A DNA stretch of 64,000 nt from Rhyzopertha dominica (Eukaryota > Arthropoda > Insecta > Coleoptera > Bostrichidae): NCBI GenBank assembly GCA_025024175.1, contig QCXZ01000064.1, positions 248,001 to 312,000 on the forward strand, in the 5' to 3' direction. Made by a program: the position numbers and the translations under genes. The notes under the pieces are model-generated. The model worked only from the letters and a program-made list of their open reading frames with translations, was not told the origin of the DNA and did no database searches. This document shows, in pieces, positions 50,101-62,493 of this stretch (positions within the stretch are counted from its first letter, which is position 1; the number at the start of each line of letters is the position of its first letter).

Positions 50101-51960
50101 AACTTTAAATATTCAGTTTAGATAACTTCAAACGCCAATAACTCACAACCACCATGAATATTTCCCGAAAGAGGAAACTTTTCAGGAACCGATGCATCAT
50201 CCCGCAGGACGAACAGAAATTAAAATTAGGGGAATCCCGCGTGCTGTGTAAGTGGTCCCGAAAGACAATTCTTGTCTGGGGTAAAATACGACCGCCGCCT
50301 GGGGACATGTTTCCAGACGCTACGTGAGGCTTATTACATATGTGAGCGGGATGAAATGGAGCGAGTTCGTGCTGTTGGAACAGGCAAATAGAATGAGGGC
50401 ATTAGGGTTGTGTTCCCGAAATATGAGAAGCACGAGGAACAAGTTTTCAAGGAGATGCATAGTAAATTGAATGTAGATGAAGTTGGTTCATTAGATTTCT
50501 TGAGGAATCAATTTAATTATTGCATAAAATTGGGACAATAAATGCAAGTTTGTGTTATATCTCTAAAATGAGACCCCTAAAAAAATTCTGAGAACGCCAC
50601 TAGATTCAAAATAAAAATATATTCAATATTCAAGTCATTTATAATATCAAAACGAAGATATGGCGTCATCATTTTTTAAATAGAACCATATGCATTTTCT
50701 TGTACAAAAAAAAACAATCAAAATGAGGATAATAATGATGTCATATCTCAATGGCAGTTAAGTTGCTCGTTTTAGCGTTTTTTTTATATATTTTGCAACC
50801 CTTATTTTGAATTTTATGCGTTGCTTTATCGGCGCCAGTTATATTACTACGTTTACTAGATACTATCTGCAAAAAACTACCCTCTGTATAATAAAAACAG
50901 TAACAATACAACAAAACCATCTTTATACCCAACCATTATCGTACAAACTCAAGCAACTTGCAGGGCGGCATTATGAATATTCTATAAAGCCACCTCCTAT
51001 AACCCTCAGCACAGTTCAATTTAGTTTGTGGCTGCAGTACGACCGTATATTTCATGTGTGGGAGAATATACAGCTTATCCCACATAGGCGCCAAGCCAGA
51101 GATGCAAATGTGAGCTACTTAAAAGTTTCTCCGATAAACATTCTTGTCGTTTTATACACGCACGACTTTTGAAACAGAATAAATCCATTGCGGTTAGTAA
51201 ATGCTTTACGAAAACTCAAGAAGCTACCAGAAAAGGTTCCAAATCAGTAGTCATTAAAAAATAGGAAATCCTTTTGTATTTATTTAAGGTCCACCCCTGA
51301 TAAAATGTGTATCTCTTCTAATAAAATTTGGATTTATTTTTTTAACACTAAATCTCTATATTTTTACAGAAACGTGGAAGAACTGAAAAATACTGGTTTA
51401 ATAATAAAAAAAATATGGTTTAATAAAGGGTAACCAGCCATTGCTTTTAAATTTTACAGTTTACTAAAAATTCTGAAAAGAAATGAAATAATGGTCTTTA
51501 CTTCCCACTTAGATGTTTTAGAAAAATTGGTTTCTACGACAAAACTTTAACGAGGTATGTCTCTAAAACAAAGCAATATAAGACGTGTCTGCATATATGG
51601 GGAACACCCAATATAGCCGCATAGCATCATTGTTATCAACAATATTTTATACCGTAGGCACATAATAAATATTGAAATGCGCAATACATTAATTTATATA
51701 ACACAAAAGTAGAAAAGTAGGCAGCGAAAGAAAAACTAGCGCAGTTTTCCGGCCCAGTAACGTAGGTACTATAAATTACCAATCCTATCGAGTCACACTG
51801 TTCGATTCAATTAAATATGTATAAATAAACTGGTACCGAACAGTCTGAATCATAAATAAACACGTCTACATGGAAGTTGCATTTGCAGGGGCAATTGATG
51901 TGTTTATTCGACTGTCTGTCGGTTAACCAATTTAATCATTGCGTAAGTTTGAATTTGCAG
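47134..51960. other. Gene desert segment
   Basis: Nearly 5 kb without a supported gene. A frame at 49000-49359 (minus, 119 codons) and one at 50807-51172 (plus, 121 codons) are open, but they show no motif, splice context or codon pattern I can defend. Confidence 0.4.
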
Positions 51961-51967
51961 TTTTAAA

Positions 51968-52390
51968 CTAGCATGATTTGATCGATGATGCATCTATAAT
52001 AAGAATGTTGGAGAAAAGACTAGCCACTGCCAAAATTTGATTTCTCTTATTTTTCAATTCAAATGTAAGCTTTACGAACACGTCGTTGAAGACAGAAGCA
52101 TAACGAATTGAAAACTGAATCATTTCTCGCAGAGTTGATTGTGAAATTTTGGTCATTCTACTTGTTTCTGCGGTGGCCCCACTTTCTCCCTCTGCATTTT
52201 TTATGTATTCATAAATATTTAAAAGTATTTGTTTAGCTTCAGATGGTAAATACTTATGATTTCGTTTAAGGAGATTTGACTTTCGGGTACAACATTTTCA
52301 ACATTATTATCAAAAACATCTTTCACTATTTCGACTTCTTCAGCAACCTCTACGTTGATGTCACCTGCTTGTGGGTCTCCACGGTCTCCA
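51968..52390 (-). pseudogene. Possible transposase N-terminal (helix-turn-helix) fragment
   Basis: Minus strand gives HKYLPSEAKQILLNIYEYIK and TRMTKISQSTLREM-like segments, resembling the N-terminal HTH of insect Tc1/IS630-type transposases (LSxExKxIIxNVYxYF...ATGVSxSTVxRI). Upstream is an acidic stretch (EVAEEVEIVKDVFDNN). No catalytic domain follows. Confidence 0.4.
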
Positions 52391-54590
52391 CATTTTTATA
52401 ATAAGTACGTGCTATAAGAATATTTCAATTTGTAGTGTTTTCTCAAAATTAATTGCTATTTTAACGCATACCTTACGTAAGTGTATACTCTTGAAAGAAA
52501 CTGTTTTATTGAGAAATTATACAACTACAATAATAGACAACAAATGAAAAACACGGGAGAATATAAGAACTCAACCGGTTAATATACAAGAAGAAAATGG
52601 TGGTTTCTAAATACTACATAGCACAAAAAGGGATTAAAAGCGATTTTAATCTCTTCATAGGTTCACAGTAAATGTCTACTACTTAATGTAATGGATAACA
52701 CAAAATATTATCCCAAAAACCACTAACAAAAGGTCTTTTCTAGCCGTAAGAAACATCCATGGAACTCATGTTTTACATTAATTTATCTTTGTTATCTTCA
52801 TCTGCAGTAAAAACTCCGTACCACTCTCGTTATTCCCCCAAAATACACTTTAAGATCCTAACTTTCAGATACCCCCAAATTAAGCAGGGGACTTTATTAC
52901 AGTTTTACAACTGCAGGAGACCACGTTAGACCTGTCGAAGCCTGGGAAATTTGTCCCCCGATCACGATCCAGGTCGTTAAAAGTTGTAAAACTTTGAAGG
53001 GAAGGGTTTAATGAAACGTCCTTCCTGGGGACTCCTATAACTTATGTTCATTTAAAAGTTTGACGCGGCAGATACTGGGAAGTCAGATGCCCGATTTTTT
53101 CGCGTTAGTTATTGCACAGGTCCGTAGCTTAGGGGAGGGTCAGTCTAAAAAAATAACGAATATACTTAATCCTCATTTTAATTTCAAATATCGTTTCTTT
53201 TGTTTATATATTTTAAGTAACATAGTTCCTTACGACACTAATAATTTGACTAACAAGTAGTGATATAATACAATTTCTAATAGGCCATTCGTCGTGAACG
53301 AAATATATGTTGAAATATACATTTTACTCGTGTTTATTAGTCATTTTACTATTTTAAGGTATTCAATAAGTCTTATAGAATATTTAAATAGAATTTTTGT
53401 CAAACTTTTCTTACTCAAACAACTGTCTCTTATACTATTTTTGATTATAAAATGAAAATAAGTTTGTGCGCCCTGAATTTTAATCGCTCACTCTGAATTA
53501 TTGTCATTGCAATAGTACGTTCAAATTGTTCAAACTTAAAAGCTACACTTCATGAATTGCGATCCAGGAATGCTAATCACATGAACAGATCATTTCAGGA
53601 ACATCATTGACTCACCTTTTAATGTTGCAATTCCCGCACAACCATTTTCCACAAAGCANCCAACCACCACTCTCAAAAAACCCNGTTTAATCANATCTCA
53701 ACCACATAATTCACAATTCCCGCCAACGTCCCTGTACTTCCCCTAACTGGAGCTGCATTAACGTCATTCTGCATTTGTTTCCTTCACGTACAGATCCGAA
53801 GTTGCCGATCAAAATGTCAGGTGCGCTCTATTGGAAACAGCGCAACGGTCAACACGAGAATAAACATTCTGCGGCAGCATGGACCAAATACGGAAAACCC
53901 CCGCGTGTGCGCATGTGTGCGTTGCAACAACAATAGGGTCAACCATCCACCTACGAGGCATCTTTCGAATGCATTATTCAAATTGCGTAAATANCNCGCG
54001 TTGTCTTTTGGTGGGCTCATGCGCCTACCTGGGGCGATCCTAATGCCTCATTTTCATGGGGACGCACGAACGGAAGGGGATTTACAAGCACTAATAAGAG
54101 GAAGTAAGCTGGTGTCGTAAAAAGTTGTATTCAAAGCCGCTTCGAAATGGCATTGACTACAGCTCGAGAATACGTTTTATAACGATATAAGCTCCAAGGC
54201 GATTTAACACTAGCATTGAGCTGTTAGGACATGTCAAAAGCGCTCAAAAAATTATAATCCTATGCCTTTAGGGTCCTTTTCGAATAAGAGACAGATAACG
54301 TGTGTTCTAGTACAAAGTAGAGATTGTTCATCACATATTTATTTGTGTATAGTATCAATAGAAATATTGTAGTACAGATTTGTGTTATCTTAATAACAGT
54401 AAATAAATACGTCATTGATGACGTAACTTTAAAGTTCTGTGAACAGCTGTATACTTTCATACCCAGGTATGCAGTCTGAAATATAAATAGTAAAATAAAA
54501 CAACAGAATTATACTTGCAAACGGATATATTATCATTTATAAAATCCATCCCTCAACATTTATAAATCTATGTACATAAAAACAAAATCT
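52391..54590. other. Gene desert segment
   Basis: AT-rich with several N bases at 53659-53692 and 53993-53996. A GC-richer patch at 53770-54080 has an open frame interrupted by the N bases, with no family motif. Confidence 0.4.
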
Positions 54591-56034
54591 TCACAACCTG
54601 CTAGCAAATGAAAACTCTCCACCATGCCCTTTTACCACTCTACTTTTAAAGCGCCATGTGTCCTGAAACAGAAACATAACAAATATGTGGATTAGATTTG
54701 TATTTTAAAACATTTATTTCACCTCAAATGACATACTACCACCCCATTTAGCTACCACTTCTTCTATTTCCCTGCGAACATTATCTTGTGATGTGCCTCT
54801 CACATCTATAAAGTGGCAACCACCACTGGCGTAGTGACAGGTGATGGCTTTTCGGAAACCCTACAACATCTATTTTGACGATTTGCATATTTGTTTATAA
54901 TGTAATGTGTAATATACAGTTTATTATTAGTTAAATCGTGTAAGTTGATATTTATTATGGGTGATTTGGCAACATCGCGACGGGCTGACATTTGACGTTG
55001 ACGTTTCGAAAACTTAACCTCAATCTTAGCCCCGTACCCTTGCAGGTCTTGATGGATGATGGTTTGTCTTTGTAAAATATAATTTATCAAGCGAATATAG
55101 GCAATTGTTCACCTTTGTTCTATTTGGACCAGACCCATGAAGTAAAATTGGATGAAAAAACACAGTGTCTCCTTTTTCCATTGACAGATACACTTTTTTG
55201 GCATTTTCGAAACCTTTTACTCCATGATACAGCTTGTTTTTAACATTCTGAAACTATTTTCACAGTTACTGTCTCGATTGAAAAGATTCTTTTTCTTACT
55301 TCCGCATAATCGTGTGGCTGCAAAGTGCCTTTGTGTGATCCAGGCACAACGTACAAGCACCCGTTGTTCCGATCCACCTTTTTCTGCTGGACGGAAGGGG
55401 AAATAATGCATATCCTATTATATACAATTTTTGTGGTCAACTACTAATGCACTTGGTGTTATAATTAACCGACCTGATGTAACGGGTGCAAAGATGTTTC
55501 GATACTAGCATCGGGGGGCTTGTTTATCAACATTGTATGAACGGCAACTATGTCTGGTCCGATAATATCTTCGACAACTTTAATAACATTTTTGTTATCA
55601 CAGTATTTGAAGAAAACATCATCGTACACAAAATCTTGAATCTACAATTAAATCTGTGATAAAAAGTGACTTAAATTTAAAACGTGCATACCTTATTGAC
55701 CGAAAATTCACCACTGACACCTTTTTTCATCAAGGAAGTGTCTTTTGCAATTATCATGACCAACGAATTTACTCGTCTGTTACAGACATCAATAAATCTC
55801 TGGCTAAAAATAAAATAATTAAGAAAATCAACACTTTAGTCTAGAAAAGGTCATACCACAGCTCATCTAGCAGGTCATGGTCAACTAAATTCTGTATCAC
55901 AATATATCCATTTTCTTCATAAAAATCTCGTTGTTCTTTCGTTAAATATGAACCTCCACAAGTGTATCTGTAGAACCTGAAAAAAACTTGCGTAAAAAAA
56001 GAAAAGGCTTAAACTATTTGAATTACTTTGACAT
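54591..56034 (-). pseudogene. Phytanoyl-CoA hydroxylase paralogue with a 29-bp exon deletion
   Basis: Same eight-exon plan as its neighbour: 56034-56027, 55976-55857, 55803-55692, 55641-55474, 55414-55300, 55247-55113, 54860-54723, 54662-54591. All splice sites are consensus, and it starts MSK and ends ASRL. Exon 5 is 115 nt instead of 144. The 29 missing bases ([10 protein letters not shown] in the neighbour) lie between AAAA runs, and the loss shifts the frame. Iron ligands His and Asp (HQ|D) and the later His (LLHGSGPN) are encoded, but the shift separates them. An alternative acceptor inside exon 5 could restore frame only by skipping the Asp. Other exons look well conserved, so the break may be recent. 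Confidence 0.8.
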
Positions 56035-56463
56035 GATTTGCAATACTAAACACTAGTTAGTGTAGGCAAGAACAAAATAATTCATGTTTTATTCTAAACA
56101 AACAACACTGACGTAAATGCATTAGCTGACAAAAAAAATCATGTTAACATCGATTCCACATTAAAATGCAACAAATATCAATAACCTCCCCTTGAAATGT
56201 TAAATCAATAAAAAACTAAACATAAAAAAGTGACCTCTAAACTTAGTCTTTACAGTTTACAGATCCCCAACACATACCTATGAGATAACTTATGTATAAT
56301 GTGCATTTATAAAATGAAAAAAAATTATAGATAAAAAGTAGGTTGAAGTAAACATCAAAATCATTGGTAACCCCATATATTTTTAATTAAGCAATCCCTG
56401 GACGGTTACAAAATATCTTTAGGTATGTAGTATAAACAAATGCTTTGATATAAAAACAAATTT

Positions 56464-57915
56464 TCACAGCCTGCTAGCAACTAAGAACGCCCCTCCGTGT
56501 CCCTTTACCACTCTGCTCTTCAGACGCCATGCATCCTAAAAGAGGAAGAACAAATAAAATTTGATTTTGCAATTTGTATTTTATTCCACCTCAAATGATA
56601 TATTGCCGCCCCGTTTGGCTACTATTTCTTCTATTTCCCTGCGAATGTTGTCTTGTGTAGTGCCCCTCACGTCTATAAAATGACATCCACCACTAGCATA
56701 ATGACAAGAAATGGCCTTTCGGAAACCCTGCAACATCCAATTTGGTAACTTGATATTTCATTTTGTAATTTGATAATAGATTTAACAAATTATAAAGAGA
56801 TTTGACAACACTGCAAAATAATGGCAGTTGACGTTGACATTTCACAAACGTAACCTCAAATATAAAAGGAGTGAGAAATCTTTTACAAGATCAATTTGCA
56901 TCTTATTAGCAACATTTACTAAAGATAACTGAAATCAAATTAGCAATTTTTCACCTTTGTTCTATTTGGGCCAGACCCATGCAATAATATTGGATGGAAA
57001 AACACAGTGTCACCTTTCTCCATTGGCAGAAACACTTTTTTGGCGTCTTTGAAGCCTCTCACGCCATGATACAACTTGTTTTTCATATTCTAAAAGTGTT
57101 TATCACATTATTTTTTTAGACTAAACATTCATAGATGTCACTTACATCTTCGTAATCATGTGGTTGCAAAGTGCCTTTGTGTGACCCAGGAACGACATAT
57201 AGGCATCCGTTGTTCTGGTCCACCTTTTCCATGGCTGTCCATGACGCCACTATGTTTTCTGCTGGTCGGAAGGGGAAATAATGCAAATCCTGTTATTTGC
57301 AATGTTTAAGGTCAACTTCTACTGCACTTTGAGCTGTAATTAACTGACCTGGTGTAAGGGGTGCAAAGATGTCTCAATACTAGCGTCGGGGGGTTTATTT
57401 ATCAACATTGTATGACAAGCAACTATGTCTGGTCCGACAATATCTTCAACAACTTTAACTACATTTTTGTCTTGACAGTATTTGAAGAAAACATCATCAT
57501 ACACAAAATCTTGAATCTAAAATTGAACTTTTAATAAAAGTGACTTAATGCAGTACTCGTACATACTTTATTGACCAAAAATTCACCGCTGACACCTTTT
57601 TTCATCAACGACAAGTCTTTGGCAATCGTCAAAACCAATGAATCTACACGTTTGTTGCAAACATCAACAAACCTCTGACTAAAAACAAAAATAACTAAGA
57701 CAACTAAGAATCTAGTGAGAACTAGGTGGTCGTACCGCATCTCATCTAGCAGGTCATGGTCAACTAAATCCTTGATCAGAATGTAACCATTTTCTTCATA
57801 AAAATCTCGCTGTTCTTTAGTTAAATAGGAACCTCCACGAGTGTATCTGTACGCCCTAAAATAACAACCAGCGTAAAAAATGCAGGTGGTTGAAAGCAGT
57901 TCATTACTTAGACAT
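56464..57915 (-). CDS. PHYH: Phytanoyl-CoA 2-hydroxylase, peroxisomal
   Basis: Fe(II)/2-oxoglutarate dioxygenase of peroxisomal alpha-oxidation of branched fatty acyl-CoA. Exons 57915-57908, 57855-57736, 57678-57567, 57516-57349, 57289-57146, 57089-56955, 56727-56590 and 56535-56464 total 897 nt, 298 residues. The first exon holds only ATG TCT AA; the tandem copy has the same arrangement, which supports this start. Iron ligands are His135, Asp137 (HQD, split between exons 4 and 5) and His221 (LLHGSGPN), with 2-oxoglutarate-binding Arg232 (GFRKAIS). The family block [19 protein letters not shown] is intact. The protein ends in SRL, a PTS1-type peroxisomal signal, and has no long N-terminal PTS2 presequence like that of human PHYH. 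Head-to-head with SDHD, 272 bp apart. Confidence 0.93.
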
Positions 57916-58187
57916 ATTTTACAGTATAAAACACTTTATCATAAACGTTGGATCAATGTTTTATAAGATATTTGATACTACTACTATTACACTTCACAAA
58001 CAACACTGACGTCATCTGTTAATCTGATATTCTGGTAGCAATAAAAACTTTCGTTTTGAACAATATAAAACACAAGGCTGCTAGGGATACCGCTTTTACA
58101 CATTCTGGCAACACTGTTAAATTCTGACAGCTGTTTGACAGTTGCAAAAACATCTATTGTGCTCTTGCATAACAAACGATATTTAAC
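57916..58187. promoter_or_regulatory. Shared divergent promoter region of PHYH and SDHD
   Basis: The 272 bp between the two start codons must contain both start sites unless leader exons lie elsewhere. It includes a TGACGTCA-type CRE-like octamer (in cactgacgtcatctg, 58005-58019). Bidirectional use is inferred from spacing alone. Confidence 0.45.
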
Positions 58188-58843
58188 ATGGCTTTATCTA
58201 CAGTTTTTCGAAACTTTTCCAGATTTAAAGGTAAATAATCATTAATTCAAAGAAATCAACTGTCAGGTGAATCTTTGTAGGTCCAGCTATTGCAGTGCAA
58301 CAAAATCTATTCCGATACAACCCATGTTTGAACTGCACAAATTATTCCCAGTTAGCAGGGCCTAAGCTTGCAGTAAGAGTGCTGAACCATCGAAGCCTGG
58401 TATTAACCGAACCAAAAAGACTGGCACATGGTAACCACGCTTATTTATGGACTGCAGAAAAGGCTCTGTCCGCCTCCCTGTTAGCTGTCATACCGACGGC
58501 ATTCTTGTATTCAAACCCAGTACTGGATAACCTCTTAGTGCTGTCGGTTGTGCTCCACCAGCACTGGTGAGTACGGAAAAATGTCTTACATGTCCGTTGT
58601 TAGGGGGTCATCTTAATTTTTAGGGGCATAGAGGCTATGGTTATTGACTATGTGCGGCCGATCATATTTGGACGCCTCTTTCCAAAAATTGCCCTGCTGT
58701 TAGTGTATGCCATTTCTGCGGCCACGTTAGGTGGGCTTTTATACTATAATTACCATGATATTGGGATTACCGCCCTTGTGAAACGATTCTGGGCAATCAC
58801 CGACAAGAAACCTGAACCTGAAGATCCGAAAAAGAAGAAGTAG
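58188..58843 (+). CDS. SDHD: Succinate dehydrogenase cytochrome b small subunit (complex II)
   Basis: Membrane anchor of respiratory complex II in the inner mitochondrial membrane; contributes to heme b and ubiquinone binding. Exons 58188-58230, 58281-58566 and 58624-58843 give 182 residues. The first about 45 residues are Arg/Ser-rich without acids, as expected of a mitochondrial presequence (MALSTVFRNFSRF). HALWTAEKALSASLL-like helix 1 is followed by helix 2 ending in the conserved LHQHWGIEAMVIDYVR, which has the His and Asp-Tyr motif of the family. Helix 3 is ALLLVYAISAATLGGLLYY. The tail is charged and lysine-rich. AATAAA lies at 58895. Confidence 0.93.
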
Positions 58844-59658
58844 TTTCTCATTTAGAGTTTTAAATTATTGTAATGTTATTTAATATTATATGTGAATAAA
58901 GTTTGGAAAAGTATAAAAAAGTTTTACATCCAAATACCTTACAATGTTCATGTGTGTTATTAACTTTCATTTTCATTAGCATGTGCAGAAATAAAATGGT
59001 ATTACTTGATATAGAAAGCCTACAATTTTATTTATATTATGTATTATAGCATTCATGTAACTGATCACATTTTTTTGAGTTTTTATTTCAGTGTAAGTTT
59101 AAATTTGCAACACCAATCTGAATACCTATTCTTAAAATGTGTTTACTAATTAAACTGCTGCTACATCAAATATCTAAAGATAATCTATTATCTATTTATT
59201 AACACCAATCATACAATTCCCCAACTCAAGTTCCGAAAAATGTGGCGAATTGGCAACGTCGCCTTGGATTCTAACCTCCAATCTACAGTTCGTAATCGTC
59301 TAGCTGTTAACAGTTCAATTTTCACAACTTAAAATTAATAATTTCGCATATATGTGACAAAATTCGTAATTCATGAATGCCTCACAACTGAACATCTATC
59401 ACGCTGCTTCTTTCGTGGTTCATAATAGATGTGTACGACGTGGTGCCCCTCTCCACGGCTATAACTATGATAATTTCACTTTCTAATTGCTTTCTCCACC
59501 TGCTGACCAGGAGAAGTCGCCGTGACCTCGTTATATCGGCTGCAATGTCAGTCGCTGTCAGGTATGTAACAGGAGGAAGTTGCATCATGTCAAAGGGAGG
59601 AGGGCCACTGTTGGCCCTTTAAATTATTTGTGAATTGTGCAGAGAAGACAGCAAAGCC
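58844..59658. other. Intergenic between SDHD and PTPMT1
   Basis: About 800 bp. Contains the SDHD poly(A) region and the presumed PTPMT1 promoter. An open plus-strand frame at 59431-59622 has no motif. Confidence 0.45.
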
Positions 59659-60384
59659 ATGTTCGCCAGGGTCACATTCTATCCCACCCTGGTGTACAAT
59701 CTGTTCATGGAGAAGGTGACGTCACGGAGGTGGTACGATAGGATCGATGATAACGTCATATTGGGAGCATTGCCGTTCCCGAGCATGACACAGAAGGTGA
59801 ATTTGGGGAAGAGTTTGGGTTTCATGTCTTTATAGCTTCTGTTTTAGTTAGTTGAAGAAGAAAATGTGAAAGGAGTTGTTTCAATGAACGAAGATTATGA
59901 ACTGTACTTTTCAAATGACAAAAATGTGAGTAGTTTCGTTAACTGCAGTGTATTCCTTTTCACTCTTTCCTTTTTTTCTTGCAGAAGTGGCAACAAGTTG
60001 GCGTTGAGTTTCTGCAATTGTCGACGACTGATATTTTCGCCACTCCATGTCAGTCAAAGCTGAAGAAAGGAGTCAAGTTTATAAACAAATTTGTTTCCCT
60101 GTCACACCATAACAGCAGTATACCAAGGCCTACTGTGTATGTCCACTGTAAGGCCGGACGGACACGCAGTGCCACCTTGGTAGCGTGTTATTTAATGATG
60201 GTAAGAAACAAAAAAATATAAAAAGGTATGATGATCTCAATTTTTTGTTCAGAGGAACGGTTGGACTCCTGAAGAAGCTGTAGGATATTTAAAACAAAAG
60301 AGGCCACACATTTTATTACATATCCGCCAATGGGAGGCCCTGAGGACATTTCATGCTCAGAATTTATTACCAGTGACTCAATGA
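59659..60384 (+). CDS. PTPMT1: PTPMT1-like mitochondrial phosphatidylglycerophosphate phosphatase
   Basis: Dual-specificity-fold phosphatase that removes phosphate from phosphatidylglycerophosphate in the cardiolipin pathway, at the mitochondrial inner membrane. Exons 59659-59796, 59848-59925, 59985-60200 and 60253-60384 total 564 nt, 187 residues. The start [20 protein letters not shown] fits the family's hydrophobic, basic N-terminus. [16 protein letters not shown] is the usual opening of the domain. The signature [11 protein letters not shown] places the nucleophile at Cys127 and the arginine at Arg133 (CX5R); Asp88 in TTDIFATP is the probable general acid. [18 protein letters not shown] follows. 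AATAAA at 60426. Convergent with MTG1, about 200 bp between stops. Confidence 0.92.
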
Positions 60385-60590
60385 GCAGTTAGACTTTTTT
60401 ACAATTGTATTTTATTATTTATTGAAATAAAGTTATAAATAATGTTAAAATTGTTTGTATGTTATAATCACTGGCACTCAAACAACATCTCTCACATTAT
60501 ACTCACGTGACATAGGAAAAAAAAGCATCTCAAACTATTATAATTAACAAAAACTGAGATTTCATACTAAAACTATGTTTTATTAAAATT

Positions 60591-61544
60591 TCATAACAAA
60601 TCCTCGTCTAACATTATCTTCCCTAACGCACCAATTCTGAAAGCCCGTAACATCATCCTAGCTGCATTGTCAAAATCGGGTTTTAAAGCATAACCACCTC
60701 TAATGTCTTTCACTTTGATCAATGCGTTATTACTACTGGCTATCTGGAAGAGCACATCCAAAATATCGTCCGAAGCCTTCTTCAACTTGAAGTGATCCAC
60801 ATATTCGAAACGCTTCAATTTATTGAGCATATATAACAAAAAATCTGCGATAATGGTCTCGCCCACTAGATGATCTTCGAGAGTGGCACACACAGCCAGT
60901 TTGAGCCCAACCTCTGTGCTAGGGATGCTCGGGGTTAATATTCCCGGGGTGTCCAACACATAAGTCAGTGGTTTCTCGCTGAGTTTGATTTTATTCATCA
61001 CGTTCCTGGTTATACCCGGTTTTGCACCGACAGCGGCGGCATTAGATTTGCTTAAATTCCTGTTCCTTAATGTGTTTATTAACGATGATTTGCCTACATT
61101 CGGAACTCCTATCACCATTATGTTATAATCACCTGCTCCCTCTCGGTTATACCTGTTAGATTTCGATATCAACTCCTTTGCTAAAGGAAAGAGCTCTTTC
61201 ACCCCACTACACTTTTGGTTTTTGCAGTTCGTGAACACTATGTGTTTGTATTCGTTCTTGAGCTTGTCTGTGATGCTGCGCTTGAAACGTTCTTCGATCA
61301 GGTCCTTCTTGTTCAGCACGAGGATGTGCGGTTTGATTCCGCTTACGGTGTACTTGAAATCTGCGTTTCTGCCAGACAAAGGTATTCTGGCATCATGAAC
61401 TTCAATTATGCAGTCTACTGATCGCAGTTTGTGTTGCATCTGCTTCAAACCGCGAGCCATGTGACCAGGAAACCAGTGGAGGGCATCCTTCTCGACCACC
61501 TTAAAAGTACTGCGGAAGGTATCCAACACAAGCTTCTCAGCCAT
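60591..61544 (-). CDS. MTG1: Mitochondrial ribosome-associated GTPase 1
   Basis: Circularly permuted GTPase (YlqF/RbgA family) that checks large mitoribosomal subunit assembly. Single exon, 317 residues, near the usual length. WFPGHMARGLKQM (24-36) is the family's N-terminal mark. Motif order is permuted: G4 NKKD (78-81), then G1 GVPNVGKSS (146-154), G2 region GAKPGITR, and G3 DTPG (198-201). The C-terminal helical domain ends ALGKIMLDEDLL. No introns, unlike all neighbours, although nothing indicates a retrocopy: no stops or target duplications were seen. AATAAA is on the minus strand at 60583-60578, only 8 bases past the stop, so the 3' UTR is very short. Confidence 0.95.
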   Translation of the reverse strand: MAEKLVLDTFRSTFKVVEKDALHWFPGHMARGLKQMQHKLRSVDCIIEVHDARIPLSGRNADFKYTVSGIKPHILVLNKKDLIEERFKRSITDKLKNEYKHIVFTNCKNQKCSGVKELFPLAKELISKSNRYNREGAGDYNIMVIGVPNVGKSSLINTLRNRNLSKSNAAAVGAKPGITRNVMNKIKLSEKPLTYVLDTPGILTPSIPSTEVGLKLAVCATLEDHLVGETIIADFLLYMLNKLKRFEYVDHFKLKKASDDILDVLFQIASSNNALIKVKDIRGGYALKPDFDNAARMMLRAFRIGALGKIMLDEDLL

Positions 61545-62493
61545 ATCTGGTAGGTTTAACTAACGTGCAAATAGGCATTAAACGAATAAAATGTTGTTTA
61601 ATGTCATATCAGTTATTAACAGTTCGAAAATTTCCCTTTGAATTTTGAGGTTAACGCTGACAGGAATGACATTAGATCATTTTGAGGTTAAGATATAGTA
61701 CGTCCATTGTTGCAACGTCTAGCACATTAATATAATGGATTAATCGAAAAGAAAATATGAACATTTTTTATTTTTTATTACATGACAAAGTTTTTATTTG
61801 GTCACTACTTCCCTTAANATTGTAGATAAGCATCACAGATTATANTAGGATAGACTATACATTACTATCTGATTTTGATAAGTACAGATGTGTTTGTAAA
61901 AACGTTCAGTGCATGTGTTCGAATTTAATGAAGACTGACTATTGCTACTTAATAAAATCATGCTCGATGAAAATATATTACTATTGTATCTATATTTTGT
62001 TGTATTAATATTTAAAACATGAAATATATATTTTTTAAGTACCAATTTTGGCAAAAGAAGTTCTAAGACTTGGGGATCCATGGGTCTACCTCGTTTTTGA
62101 GCCATCATGATGTAAGGGTCCAAAGAAATCAAAAATCATTTGTATTTTCAATCGACACCTTTCTTGTATGATTTCTTCTATACATTTTCAGCTCCTTATT
62201 TCGACACTCCTAAATCCTCTCAAAGGTGGCCTATGGGTAACAGNGCACCCTTTATTATGTTGGCTCCATGTACTAAAATCTTATGGCCACTCGCTTGCTC
62301 TTAATATGTGTATATGACAACTGCATACAATAAAGTTATTAGTTATCATATTGTTAATATTTCTATAATTATTCCTTCACTGAACTAGTAAATGCTTTGA
62401 AAACATTAGTTACCCTTACATTGGCAATGACATATCACTAAATTTAAATATGAAGACAAAAACATCAACTTGCAAGTGTTGGTGTAGAAAAAG
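61545..62493. other. Intergenic upstream of MTG1
   Basis: AT-rich with N bases. A minus-strand stretch at 62045-62110 reads MMAQKRGRPMDPQ and meets a GTACTT donor. It has an AT-hook-like KRGRP core but no partner exon, so no gene is called. Confidence 0.4.

Noticed and set aside
53817..54120. Open frames on both strands in a GC-richer patch with N bases
   Set aside because: Both strands open at once, which reflects composition. The frames run through ambiguous bases and show no protein features.
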